A stretch of DNA of 64,000 nt, taken from the NCBI GenBank assembly GCA_000474255.1, contig BATO01000001.1, positions 1-64,000 on the forward strand, read 5' to 3'. Position 1 is the stretch's first letter; every line of letters starts with the position of its first letter. This document shows positions 45,313 to 53,656 of this stretch, in pieces. Under the pieces are notes generated by a model that saw nothing but the letters and a program-made list of their open reading frames with translations, was not told the origin of the DNA and did not search any database. This DNA is from Aquipseudomonas alcaligenes MRY13-0052 (lineage in GTDB: Bacteria; Pseudomonadota; Gammaproteobacteria; Pseudomonadales; Pseudomonadaceae). A program made the position numbers and the translations under genes.

Positions 45313-45693
45313 ATGCCCCGTCTCATGCACCTTTCCCGCCTCTGCCTGCAACTCGCCGTGCTCATCGGCCTGTACCTGCTCGGCTGCCAGATCGCCGCCT
45401 GGCTGGCCTGGCCGATTCCGGGCGGGGTGATTGGCCTCGGCCTGCTGCTCGCCGCCTTCGCCAGCGGTCGGGTGCAGCCGGGCGCCCTGCAACTGGGGGC
45501 CGGCCTGCTGATGGCAGAGATGCTGCTGTTCTTCATCCCTGCGCTGATGAGCCTGCTGGACTACGGCGCCCTGCTGCGCAGCGAGGGCTGGCGCATCCTC
45601 CTGGTGATCGGCGCCAGCACGCTGCTGGTGATGCTCGCCACCGCGCTGACCGTCGAATTCGTCTGCCGCTGGAGCGATGGCCGTGAACATTGA
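45313..45693 (+). CDS. CidA/LrgA family membrane protein
   Basis: A 126-residue inner-membrane protein with four hydrophobic helices and the family core WPIPGGVIGLGLLL plus EMLLFFIPALMSLLDY. Such holin-like proteins pair with CidB/LrgB; in staphylococci they affect lysis and in plants the fused relative exports glycolate or pyruvate-like acids. The start is ATG 45313 (ATG 45325 possible). It overlaps the next gene by 17 bp, so both proteins are made together. Divergent LysR is the likely regulator. Confidence 0.9.
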   Translation: MPRLMHLSRLCLQLAVLIGLYLLGCQIAAWLAWPIPGGVIGLGLLLAAFASGRVQPGALQLGAGLLMAEMLLFFIPALMSLLDYGALLRSEGWRILLVIGASTLLVMLATALTVEFVCRWSDGREH

Positions 45694-46369
45694 ACCCATG
45701 TCCTGGTTCTGGCTGGCGCTGACCCTGGGCGGCTACCTGCTCAGCCGCTGGCTGTACCGGCGCAGCGGGCGCTACCTGCTGTCGCCGCTGATCCTGGTGC
45801 CGGCGCTGCTGCTGGCCGTGGCGGTGCCGCTGCACACCGGCTACGCCGAATACTCCGGCGCCACCCACTGGCTGATGCTCTTGCTCGGCCCGGCCACCGT
45901 GGCCTTCGCCGTGCCCATCTGGCAGCAGCGCGCCTTGCTGGCGCGGCATTGGCCGGCGCTGTCGCTGGGCATGCTCATGGGCAGCACGGTGGCCATCGCC
46001 AGTTCCTGGTGGCTGGCCCATGCGCTGGCCCTGGAAGCCTCGGTGAGCCTGTCGCTGGTGCCGCGCTCGATCACCACGCCCTTCGCCATGCCGCTGGCCC
46101 AGGGTCTGGGTGGCGTGCCGGAGCTCACGGCGGTGTTCGTGATGATCACCGGCGTCTTCGGCGCCCTGGCCGGCAGCCTGCTGATCCGCTGGCTGCCCCT
46201 GCGCAGCACCCTGGCGCGGGGCGCGCTGTTGGGCGTTGGCGCCCATGGCGCGGGGGTCAGCCGGGCCCAGGAAGTGGGCCGCGAGGAAGGCACCGTGGCC
46301 GGCCTGGTGATGGTGCTGATGGGCCTGCTCAACCTCTTCGCCGCGCCCCTGGTGGCCGTCCTGTTGTGA
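45677..46369 (+). CDS. CidB/LrgB family membrane protein
   Basis: A 230-residue inner-membrane protein with about seven hydrophobic helices. Conserved stretches are LLGPATVAFAVPIWQQ, SLVPRSITTPFAMPLAQ (the helix break with PRSxTTP) and GVGAHGAGVSRAQE. It begins inside the CidA-type gene and is the second half of that two-component holin-like or metabolite-export system. Confidence 0.92.
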   Translation: MAVNIEPMSWFWLALTLGGYLLSRWLYRRSGRYLLSPLILVPALLLAVAVPLHTGYAEYSGATHWLMLLLGPATVAFAVPIWQQRALLARHWPALSLGMLMGSTVAIASSWWLAHALALEASVSLSLVPRSITTPFAMPLAQGLGGVPELTAVFVMITGVFGALAGSLLIRWLPLRSTLARGALLGVGAHGAGVSRAQEVGREEGTVAGLVMVLMGLLNLFAAPLVAVLL

Positions 46370-46470
46370 CTCCTGCGGTCATTCGGATGGCTGCCAAGGC
46401 GACTATCGGATCGCCACGCCCTCGCTAGACTCCTGGGTCATCGCACACAACAAGAACCGAGGTGATCACC

Positions 46471-47253
46471 GTGACCGCTGCCCAATCCCTGCACCCGAAC
46501 GCCGTCAAGAACCAGATTTCCGCCGCCGAGTGGCAGACCCGCGTCGACCTCGCCGCCTGCTACCGGCTCATCGCCCTGTACGGCTGGGACGACCTGATCT
46601 TCACCCACATCTCCGCCAAGGTGCCCGGCACCGAAGACTTCCTCATCAACCCCTACGGGCTGATGTTCCACGAGATCACCGCCTCCAGCCTGGTGAAGGT
46701 GGACCACTCCGGCAAGAAGCTGATGGACAGCCCCTACGACATCAACCCGGCCGGCTACACCATCCACAGCGCCGTGCACGAGGTGCGCCACGACGCCAAC
46801 TGCGTGCTGCACATCCACACTGCCGCCGGCATCGCCGTGTCGGCACAGAAGCAGGGCCTGCTGCCGCTGTCCCAGCAGTCGCTGTTCGTGCTCGCCAGCC
46901 TGGCCTACCACCAGTACGAAGGCGTGGCGCTGAACCACGAGGAGAAGGCCCGCCTGCAGGCCGACCTCGGCAATGCCAACTTCCTGATCCTGCCCAACCA
47001 CGGCCTGCTCACCGCCTTCGGCAGCATCGCCGACGCCTTCCTCGGCATGTTCACCCTGCAGCGCGCCTGCGAGATCCAGGTGATGGCCCAGAGCGGCGGC
47101 GCCGAACTTATCCACATCCCGCAGCAGATCCTCGACGGCGCCCGGGCGATGATCGCCGGCGTGATGAAGACCTCCCAGGGCATGGGCGGCTCGCTGCCCT
47201 GGCCGGCGCTGCTGCGCAAGCTCGACCTGCAGAACCCGGGATACGCCGACTGA
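46471..47253 (+). CDS. Class II aldolase/adducin family protein
   Basis: A 260-residue protein of the zinc-dependent class II aldolase fold. Predicted metal ligands are the His pair in VLHIHTAAG and the late His in LILPNHGLLTAFG; FTHISAKVPG and NPYGLMFHEIT are also typical. The GTG at 46471 has CGAGG 8 nt upstream; GTG 46462 is an alternative. It is the first of three genes linked by very short overlaps, with an epoxide-hydrolase-like and a DUF1569 protein. The sugar or hydroxy-acid substrate is unknown. Confidence 0.85.
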   Translation: MTAAQSLHPNAVKNQISAAEWQTRVDLAACYRLIALYGWDDLIFTHISAKVPGTEDFLINPYGLMFHEITASSLVKVDHSGKKLMDSPYDINPAGYTIHSAVHEVRHDANCVLHIHTAAGIAVSAQKQGLLPLSQQSLFVLASLAYHQYEGVALNHEEKARLQADLGNANFLILPNHGLLTAFGSIADAFLGMFTLQRACEIQVMAQSGGAELIHIPQQILDGARAMIAGVMKTSQGMGGSLPWPALLRKLDLQNPGYAD

Positions 47254-48137
47254 TGGCCCTGGCGGGCATTCCCCTGGGCGACTGGCGCGCCCAGGGCCGC
47301 GACCTGCTGTTCCATCGCCACCGCATCCGTTACTGGGAAGCCGGGCAGGGCGAGCCGCTGCTGCTGATCCACGGCTTCCCCACGGCCTCCTGGGACTGGC
47401 ACTACATCTGGGGCCCGCTGGCCGAGCGCTACCGGGTGATCGCCTGCGACATGCTCGGTTTCGGCGATTCCGACAAGCCCCGTGGCCACGACTACCGGCT
47501 GCTGGAACAGGCCGACCTGCAACTGGCGCTGCTGCGTCACCTGGGCATTGCGGGGCCGGTGCACCTGCTGGCCCACGACTACGGCGACAGCGTCGCCCAG
47601 GAGCTGGTGGCGCGGCACCACGAAGGGCGCTGTGCCCTGGGCAGCTGCGTGTTCCTCAATGGTGGTTTGTTCCCCGAGACGCACCGCCCGGTGCTGGTGC
47701 AGAAGCTGCTGCTCAGCCCGCTGGGGCCGCTGATCGGCCGGGGCTTTTCCCGTGCCAAGCTGGGGGCGAACTTCGGCAAGGTGTTCGGCCCCGCGACCCA
47801 GCCCAGCGAGGCGGAGTTGGACGACTTCTGGAGCCTGATCGCCCAGCAGCAGGGGCCGCGCGTGATGCACAGGTTGATCCGCTACATCCCCGAACGCCGC
47901 GAGCAGCGCGACCGCTGGGTGGCCGCCATGCAGAAGGGTGGGCTGCCGCTGCGGGTGATCGACGGCGCGGTGGACCCGATCTCCGGGGCGCACATGGTGG
48001 CGCGCTACCGCGAGCTGATCCCGCAGCCGGATACGGTGCTGCTGGACGGCATCGGCCACTACCCGCAAACCGAGGCGCCCGAGGCGGTGCTGGAGCATTA
48101 CCTGGCCTTCCGCCAGGCCCTGGAGGCACGTTCGTGA
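47253..48137 (+). CDS. Alpha/beta hydrolase, epoxide hydrolase/haloalkane dehalogenase type
   Basis: A 294-residue hydrolase whose nucleophile is Asp109 in LAHDYGDSV rather than Ser, the mark of epoxide hydrolases and dehalogenases. Oxyanion motif HGFPTASWDW (residues 40-49), acid Asp241 in AVDPISG and His269 in GIGHYPQT complete the set. The start ATG overlaps the TGA of the aldolase gene (TGATG), so the two are coupled. From memory the same gene order occurs at PA3430-PA3429. Confidence 0.87.
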   Translation: MALAGIPLGDWRAQGRDLLFHRHRIRYWEAGQGEPLLLIHGFPTASWDWHYIWGPLAERYRVIACDMLGFGDSDKPRGHDYRLLEQADLQLALLRHLGIAGPVHLLAHDYGDSVAQELVARHHEGRCALGSCVFLNGGLFPETHRPVLVQKLLLSPLGPLIGRGFSRAKLGANFGKVFGPATQPSEAELDDFWSLIAQQQGPRVMHRLIRYIPERREQRDRWVAAMQKGGLPLRVIDGAVDPISGAHMVARYRELIPQPDTVLLDGIGHYPQTEAPEAVLEHYLAFRQALEARS

Positions 48138-48664
48138 ACCGTCGGCAGCTACTGAAATTCACTGCCCTCGCCGGTGTGGCCGGCGTCGGGGCGGGCTTCT
48201 GGGCGCTGCCCCGTGGCCCGAGGCCCGGCACCACGGACCTCGCCGACGCCCAGCGGGTATTGGCGGGCCTGGTCGACAAGGTGCTGGTGAGCACCCGTGG
48301 CTGGAGCCCGGCCGAAGTGTTCAACCACTGTGCCCAGAGCATCGAGTACTCCATGAGCGGTTACCCCGAGCTCAAGCCGGCCTGGTTCCGAGGCAGCGTC
48401 GGGCCTGTGGCCTTTGGCCTGTTCACGGCGCGCGGGGCCATGCGCCACCCGCTGGATGAAGCCATCCCCGGTGCCCGGCCCCTGGATGCGCCTGCGTCCC
48501 AGGCCGAAGCGCTGGGCCGCCTGCAACTGGCCTTCGCCGACTTCGCCGCCTACCAGAGCGAGCTCAAGGCGCATTTCGCCTACGGCGCGCTGAGCCATGA
48601 GGACTACGCCCGGGCCCATGTCATGCACCTGTACGACCACCTGAGCCTGATCCACCTGGCCTAA
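48134..48664 (+). CDS. DUF1569 family protein with N-terminal export signal
   Basis: A 176-residue protein. The N-terminus MNRRQLLKFTALAGVAGVG has a twin-Arg followed by a hydrophobic stretch, suggesting a TAT-type signal or anchor. The remainder matches DUF1569, related to DinB-like four-helix bundles: WSPAEVFNHCAQSIEYSMSGY near residues 57-77 and the C-terminal HVMHLYDHLSLIHL with possible metal-binding His. The GTG start overlaps the hydrolase stop (GTGA). Function is unknown; position links it to the two upstream enzymes. Confidence 0.82.
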   Translation: MNRRQLLKFTALAGVAGVGAGFWALPRGPRPGTTDLADAQRVLAGLVDKVLVSTRGWSPAEVFNHCAQSIEYSMSGYPELKPAWFRGSVGPVAFGLFTARGAMRHPLDEAIPGARPLDAPASQAEALGRLQLAFADFAAYQSELKAHFAYGALSHEDYARAHVMHLYDHLSLIHLA

Positions 48665-48799
48665 GGCCACGCCCAGTATCCGAGCCATCCGTCAGCGCCT
48701 GTCGAACCGTCCCGGCAGCCGGCAACGGGGCGAGGCCCTAGCATCGCGACTCCACTCAATGACGCAGCGCCGGGCTCGCCCCGGCGCCTGGAGATCGCG

Positions 48800-49051
48800 A
48801 TGCTGTACAAGCTGCTGGTGTTCCTCCACCCCTTCATCCATGGCGTGGGGCGGCCCTTGGCGCTGCTCCTGCTGCTCGCCAGCATCGGCCTGGTGTTCTA
48901 TGGCTGCTATGCCGAAAGCAGCCCGCGCATCTGGTGGTCGGCGGCCGGTTCCTTCTTCGCCTGCCTGGCGCTGACGCTGCTTTGCACCTTTCATAACTGG
49001 TGGCTGTTCAAGCTGCGGCCACGGGGCAGCATCTTCATGCCCTTCGAGTAG
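48800..49051 (+). CDS. Small two-helix membrane protein, unknown
   Basis: An 83-residue protein with two hydrophobic helices (about residues 19-38 and 46-67) and a basic C-terminal tail (KLRPRG). No family recognised. It has a clean GGAG 6 nt before its ATG and codon use like its neighbours, which support it as real. It lies between the DUF1569 gene and the SDR gene. Confidence 0.6.
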   Translation: MLYKLLVFLHPFIHGVGRPLALLLLLASIGLVFYGCYAESSPRIWWSAAGSFFACLALTLLCTFHNWWLFKLRPRGSIFMPFE

Positions 49052-49200
49052 CGGCGCGGGTCGCTGACGGGGCGGTTTTCAGCGGCCCGCTATCCCCTGG
49101 CGTTATCGGCCACCATTCATGCCCGCCGCCTTTCCTTGTGGGGTGGGGCCGGGCTGCAGGAAACTCGGCCGATACCAAAAACTGCCCTGGAGTCCATTGC

Positions 49201-50112
49201 ATGAGCGAGTCGATCCGTTTCGAAGACAAAGTGGTCATAGTCACCGGCGCCGGTGGCGGCCTGGGTCGCGCCCATGCGCTGTTGTTCGCCAAGCACGGCG
49301 CCAAGGTGGTGGTGAACGACCTGGGCGGCAGCACCCACGGTGAAGGCGCCAACGCCTCGGCTGCCGACCGCGTGGTGGCCGAGATCCGCGAAGCCGGCGG
49401 CACCGCCGTGGCCAACCATGATTCGGTCACCGACGGCGACAAGATCGTGCAGACCGCCCTCGACACCTTCGGCCGCATCGACGTGGTGGTGAACAACGCC
49501 GGCATCCTGCGCGACAAGACCTTCCACAAGATGGAAGACGCTGACTGGGAGCTGGTCTACAAGGTCCACGTCGAAGGCGCCTACAAGGTGACCCGCGCCG
49601 CCTGGCCGCACCTGCGCGAGCAAGGCTTCGGCCGGGTGATCTTCACCTCGTCCACCTCCGGCATCTACGGCAACTTCGGCCAATCCAACTACGGCATGGC
49701 CAAGCTCGGCCTCTACGGCCTGACCCGCACCCTGGCCATCGAAGGCCGCAAGAACAACATCTTCGTCAACGCCATTGCCCCCACCGGCGGCACCCGCATG
49801 ACCGAAGGCCTGATCCCGCCGCAGGTGTTCGAGCAGCTCAAGCCCGAGCTGGTCAGCCCGCTGGTGGTCTACCTCGGCAGCGAGCAGTGCCAGGAAACCT
49901 CCGGTCTGTTCGAAGTGGGCGGCGGCTGGATCGGCAAGGTGCGCTGGGAGCGCAGCCTGGGCGCCGGCTTCGACCCGCGCGAAGGCTTCAGCGTCGAAGA
50001 CGTGGCCGCCAGTTGGAAGCAGATCTGCGACTTCGAAGGCGCTGCCCACCCGGCGGACAACGTCGAAGCGCTGAAGGAAATGATGGCCAACCTGCAGAAA
50101 TACGTGGGTTGA
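49201..50112 (+). CDS. Short-chain dehydrogenase, 3-hydroxyacyl-CoA dehydrogenase-like
   Basis: A 303-residue NAD(P)-dependent dehydrogenase resembling the hydroxyacyl-CoA dehydrogenase part of peroxisomal multifunctional enzyme 2. Cofactor motif TGAGGGLGRAHA (residues 15-26), NNAGILRD in the middle, the serine in TSSTSGIYG, and the catalytic Tyr/Lys in YGMAK. The chain is longer than ordinary SDRs, with a C-terminal extension (FSVEDVAASWKQICDFEGA) typical of that group. It probably oxidises a beta-hydroxyacyl-CoA. It precedes a crotonase gene. Confidence 0.88.
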   Translation: MSESIRFEDKVVIVTGAGGGLGRAHALLFAKHGAKVVVNDLGGSTHGEGANASAADRVVAEIREAGGTAVANHDSVTDGDKIVQTALDTFGRIDVVVNNAGILRDKTFHKMEDADWELVYKVHVEGAYKVTRAAWPHLREQGFGRVIFTSSTSGIYGNFGQSNYGMAKLGLYGLTRTLAIEGRKNNIFVNAIAPTGGTRMTEGLIPPQVFEQLKPELVSPLVVYLGSEQCQETSGLFEVGGGWIGKVRWERSLGAGFDPREGFSVEDVAASWKQICDFEGAAHPADNVEALKEMMANLQKYVG

Positions 50113-50177
50113 TCCCGCCAGACTCCTTGGGAGTTCCGCCAGTGGGCTGAACATCTCCCCGGGGACGCACTATGTTG

Positions 50178-50204
50178 AAGGCCGGCAACCTTGCCGGCCT
50201 TTTT
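50178..50204 (+). terminator. Rho-independent terminator after the SDR gene
   Basis: AAGGCCGGCAA and TTGCCGGCCTT form an 11-bp arm pair with almost no spacer, followed by TTT. It separates the SDR and crotonase genes, so the crotonase has its own leader or relies on read-through. Confidence 0.85.
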
Positions 50205-50234
50205 CATGCCCGCGTTTCAACCCGAGGAGTCCCG

Positions 50235-51005
50235 ATGAGCATCCGAGTCGAGAAGAACGGCCCCGTCACCACCCTGACCATCGACCGCCCGCAGGTGCGC
50301 AATGCCGTCGACCGGCCCACCGCCGAGGCGCTGGCCGACGCCCTGCGCGCCTTCGAGGCCGATGACGCGGCGCGTGTGGCGGTGCTCACCGGCGCGGGCG
50401 GCACCTTCTGTGCCGGGGCGGACCTGGCGGCGGTGGCCGAGGATGGCGAGCGGCGCAACCGCCTGGAGGTGGACGGCGACGGGCCCATGGGGCCGAGCCG
50501 CATGCAGCTGGCCAAGCCGCTGATCGCAGCCATCGAAGGCTATGCCGTGGCCGGCGGCCTGGAACTGGCGCTGCTGGCGGACATGCGGGTGATGGCCGAG
50601 GACGCCGTGTGCGGGGTGTTCTGCCGGCGCTTCGGCGTGCCGCTGATCGACGGCGGCACCGTGCGCCTGCCGCGCATCGTCGGCCAGGGCAGGGCGCTGG
50701 ACCTGATCCTCACCGGCCGCCCCGTGCAGGCCGAGGAAGCACTGGCCATGGGCCTGGCCAATCGCGTGGTGCCAGCCGGTACGGCACGCGAGGCAGCGGA
50801 GCGGCTGGCCCTGGAGATTGCCGCCTTCCCGCAACGCTGCATGCTCGCCGACCGTGCCAGCGCCTACGCCCAATGGCAGCTGCCGTTCGACGCGGCCATC
50901 GCCAATGAGTTCGAAGGTGGGCTCGAGGTTATCCACAGCGGTGAAACCCGCACCGGTGCCCAGGCCTTCAGCGGCGGCAAGGGGCGTCACGGGCAGTTTT
51001 CCTGA
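50235..51005 (+). CDS. Crotonase (enoyl-CoA hydratase/isomerase) family protein
   Basis: A 256-residue enzyme. The CoA-binding oxyanion loop is GAGGTFCAGADL (about residues 52-63) and the second one is EGYAVAGGLELAL (about 101-113). The first catalytic glutamate of hydratases is kept in GGLELAL, but the position of the second one (normally in a QPE-type motif) reads VFC, so simple hydratase activity is doubtful; an isomerase, hydrolase or lyase reaction is possible. Start ATG 50235 has GAGGAG 6 nt upstream. It is the last gene before the repeat-rich region. Confidence 0.85.
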   Translation: MSIRVEKNGPVTTLTIDRPQVRNAVDRPTAEALADALRAFEADDAARVAVLTGAGGTFCAGADLAAVAEDGERRNRLEVDGDGPMGPSRMQLAKPLIAAIEGYAVAGGLELALLADMRVMAEDAVCGVFCRRFGVPLIDGGTVRLPRIVGQGRALDLILTGRPVQAEEALAMGLANRVVPAGTAREAAERLALEIAAFPQRCMLADRASAYAQWQLPFDAAIANEFEGGLEVIHSGETRTGAQAFSGGKGRHGQFS

Positions 51006-51035
51006 CGACGGGCCGTCATCCGCCGAACCCCGTCC

Positions 51036-51155
51036 GTAGGAGCGAATTCATTCGCGAATGGGCAGGCTTGGTGCGACCGATGGCGTTCGTTTGGTGGAGG
51101 TAAAAAGCGACCTCCACCCTACGCCTGGCATCCGCCCCGGCCCTTCCCGGGGGCG
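51036..51155. repeat. Repeats before the inserted element
   Basis: Holds a GAGCGAATTCATTCGCGAATGGG hairpin unit near 51041 and a GGTGGAGGT...ACCTCCACC inverted repeat (51093-51101 and 51110-51118). The first is the same kind of sequence as the one interrupted by the element at 51164-51701. Confidence 0.6.
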
Positions 51156-51163
51156 AATTCATT

Positions 51164-51701
51164 GGCTCTGTCTGCGTTAAGTGTTGCTAGAGGATTTGAG
51201 TCCAGCTGATTGCCGAGCTCTGGTGATGTTTCTGGTTTCGCCCCCCCGGGCGAGTCCCTTTTAACAATCGTCGGAATGCCGAACCACTTAAAAGGAACCA
51301 AAAGGGCTTGCCCCATCATCCGGCCCGACTGCGTCGGGTTCCCTCACTCCATCGCCGTTACTCGCTACGCTCGCCCTTCGGGCCGCACTGAAGTGCGTTC
51401 GCCGCAAGCGTCGTCTGGGGGCCGGCGCGATGGGCCATCCATGGCCTGGCGCGCCTCTCGCGGCATCCATGCCGCTCGTCCCCCGGCGCACCGACTGCGT
51501 TCGGCCTCCTGGAGGGGCGTTGGCGGCTGCTCCAACTTTCTTCGTCCAGCGCATCGCCACGTGGTGCGCACGGGCTTTCGTAGGATGGTGTAGAGCGAAG
51601 CGAAACCCATGCGGTGGAGGTGGCACGAATCCTTGGGCGCCCGGAAAGCACCGTGCTTGAACGCTTGCATTAAAACCACAACAGCTAACGCAGACAGAGC
51701 C
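51164..51701. mobile_element. MITE-like non-autonomous element, 538 bp, with 8-bp target duplication
   Basis: Both ends start GGCTCTGTCTGCGTTA in inverted orientation (16 of 16 nt; about 21 of 23 when extended). The element is flanked on both sides by AATTCATT (51156-51163 and 51702-51709). Taking out the element and one AATTCATT restores the palindrome GGGCGAATTCATTCGCCC. The GGCTCT ends and 8-bp duplication are like the ISL3 family, from memory. It contains no transposase; the open frames inside (for example 51210-51593) resemble nothing I know. The interior includes a CGTAGGATGG repeat copy at 51579-51610. Confidence 0.8.
51579..51610 (+). repeat. CGTAGGATGG...GAAACCCAT repeat, copy 2, inside the element
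   Basis: All 32 nt match 60727-60758 exactly; copy 1 at 552 is more diverged. It lies inside the MITE-like element about 90 bp from its right end. Confidence 0.75.
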
Positions 51702-51750
51702 AATTCATTCGCCCAGGAGCGCGTAGCGCTCCCGGGCTGTACCGCCAGAG

Positions 51751-52095
51751 TCAGCGGCTGATGATCACGTAGGTCTTGCGCAGGGTTTCCTTCACATCCC
51801 AGATGCCCAGGCTGTTGGCGGGGAGCAGCAGGGCGTCGCCGGCCTTGATCTCGATGGGCTCGCCGCCGTCCGGGGTGAAGGTGCAGCTGCCGTGGGTGAA
51901 GTGGCAGAACTCCTGCTCGACGATCTGCCGGCGGAACTTGCCGGGGCTGCATTCCCAGACGCCGGTTTCCACGCCGTCGGTGCGCTCCACCGAGTGCACG
52001 CGGGTGTGCGGCACGGGCTCGCCCACGGGCACGGGTACCGGGGCCGGTTCGGAGAGTGGCAGGTCGTGGGTGTTCTTCAGCAGGGTGGCTTTCAT
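51751..52095 (-). CDS. Cupin domain protein
   Basis: A 114-residue single-domain cupin of the DUF861/EutQ-like group. Typical turns are CSPGKFRRQIVEQEFCHFTHG and GDALLLPANSLGIWDV. No signal peptide. It is 56 bp downstream of an FAD oxidoreductase gene in the same direction, a pairing common in Pseudomonas amine/amino-acid catabolic clusters, so it may protect, sense or process the product of that enzyme. Exact role unknown. Confidence 0.83.
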   Translation of the reverse strand: MKATLLKNTHDLPLSEPAPVPVPVGEPVPHTRVHSVERTDGVETGVWECSPGKFRRQIVEQEFCHFTHGSCTFTPDGGEPIEIKAGDALLLPANSLGIWDVKETLRKTYVIISR

Positions 52096-52151
52096 GCAAG
52101 GGCTTCCAGTCGAGTTGTGGTTTGGGGGCGCATGGGCGGGCGTCGCCCGGC

Positions 52152-53558
52152 TCAGCGCATCAGGCTTTCCATGAGCCCGGCCAGGCGGCTGGCCAGGGCG
52201 CGGCGCCAGGGGGCGCTCTGAGGGTTGGCCAGCACCCGGTCCTCGTGGACGAAGCTGCGGATGATGGCGTTGTAGCCGAGCCAGCGGCAGGGCTCCGGCT
52301 CCCAGGCGGAGAGTCGGTTCAGCGGCCCGTCGCCCAGCACCCAGGGCTGGCGGGTGAGCAGGGTCTCGCGGCCGAGGATCAGGTCGGCCAGGGTGCGGCC
52401 GCCGAGGTTGGTGGCGCCCACGCCTTCACCGCCGTAGCCGCCGGAGAGGGCGATGCCGCTGGCACGGTCCACCAGCATGTGCGGCTGGAAGCGCCGCGCC
52501 ATGCCCAGGTTGCCGCCCCAGCTGTGGGTCAGGCGCACGTTGCGCAGCATCGGGAACAGCTCGCCGAACAGGTAGCGGCGCAGGGCGATCTCGTCGTCGT
52601 CGAGCTGGAAGTTCTCCCGCAGCTTGCCGCCGAAGCGGTAGCCGCCGCGGGCACCGAACACCAGGCGGTTGTCGGCGGTGCGCTGGCCATAGGTGACCTG
52701 GCGGCTGTTCTCGCTGAAGGCCTGGCCCCGTTCCAGGCCGATCTCGGCCCAGGTAGACTCCGGCAGCGGCTCGCTGGCCACCAGCAGGCTCTGCACCGGC
52801 AGCTGGTAGCGGCCGAGCGGGGGCAGGGCGGCGGCGTAGCCTTCGATGGCGGGCACCACCCAGTGGGCCTTCACCTCGCCCTGCAGGGTGGTGATGCGGC
52901 CGGGCTGCCAATCGGTGACGCGGCTCTGTTCGAACAGCTGCACGCCCATGCGCTCGACGGTGCGGGCCAGGCCGCGCACCAGGCACGCCGGCTGGATGGT
53001 GGCGCAGTGCGGCGTGAAGATTCCGCCCAGGGCGCCGGCCACGCGGATCTGCCGGCCCAGCTCCGGCGGGGTCAACCAGCGGTAGTCGTCCTCGCCCAGG
53101 CCCTCGGCGTGCAGGTCGCGCAGTTGCTGGCGCAGGCGCACTTCCTGCTCGGGGTAGCGGGCCGCGCAATAGAGCACGCCGCCCTTGCGGTAGTCGCAGT
53201 CGATGCCTTCGCGCTGCAGCACCTCGGCCACTTCGTCGGGAATGCCATGGAGCAGGTCCAGGGAGGCGCGGCGCTCGTCGCGGGAAAGCTTCGCCAGGGC
53301 GCGGTCTTCGCCCAGCAGGTTGCCCATCAGCCAGCCGCCGTTGCGCCCGCTGGCGCCGAAGCCGGCGATCTCGGCTTCGAGGATGGCGATGCGCAGTTCG
53401 GGGGCCTGGCGCTTGAGGTAGTAGGCGGTCCACAGGCCGGTGTAGCCGGCGCCGATGATGGCGACATCCACCTCCAGGCTGCCGCCCAGGGCGGGGCGCG
53501 GGGTGAGCGGCTCGTCGAGCTGGTCCATCCACAGGCTGATCGATTGCCAGGCCGGCAT
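52152..53558 (-). CDS. FAD-dependent oxidoreductase of the DAO family (PuuB-like)
   Basis: A 468-residue flavoenzyme. The FAD motif is VAIIGAGYTGLWTAYYL (about residues 32-48), then ASGRNGGWLMGNL, and the closing GGYGGEGVGATNLGGRTLADL. The pattern is close to gamma-glutamylputrescine oxidase and related amine oxidases of Pseudomonas. It should oxidise an amine or amino acid and pass electrons to oxygen or quinone. The ATG at 53558 opens the conserved region; the frame reaches further to 53636 without a good site. It is followed by the cupin gene and lies convergent-free downstream of the SnoaL-AraC gene (98 bp). Confidence 0.88.
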   Translation of the reverse strand: MPAWQSISLWMDQLDEPLTPRPALGGSLEVDVAIIGAGYTGLWTAYYLKRQAPELRIAILEAEIAGFGASGRNGGWLMGNLLGEDRALAKLSRDERRASLDLLHGIPDEVAEVLQREGIDCDYRKGGVLYCAARYPEQEVRLRQQLRDLHAEGLGEDDYRWLTPPELGRQIRVAGALGGIFTPHCATIQPACLVRGLARTVERMGVQLFEQSRVTDWQPGRITTLQGEVKAHWVVPAIEGYAAALPPLGRYQLPVQSLLVASEPLPESTWAEIGLERGQAFSENSRQVTYGQRTADNRLVFGARGGYRFGGKLRENFQLDDDEIALRRYLFGELFPMLRNVRLTHSWGGNLGMARRFQPHMLVDRASGIALSGGYGGEGVGATNLGGRTLADLILGRETLLTRQPWVLGDGPLNRLSAWEPEPCRWLGYNAIIRSFVHEDRVLANPQSAPWRRALASRLAGLMESLMR

Positions 53559-53656
53559 AGCGGGGCTCCCAGTTGGAAAGGTTCGGATGGCGGCAAGACT
53601 AGAAGCTGGCGCGGGCGCTGTCGTGTGTGCGTGCACGCCGGGACTCGGCGTGCCGC

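Noticed and set aside
51210-51593. 127-codon open frame inside the MITE-like element as a possible transposase
   Set aside because: The translation is Arg/Pro/Ser-rich with no DDE or other transposase motif, and several frames are open equally; it looks like non-coding GC-rich DNA.
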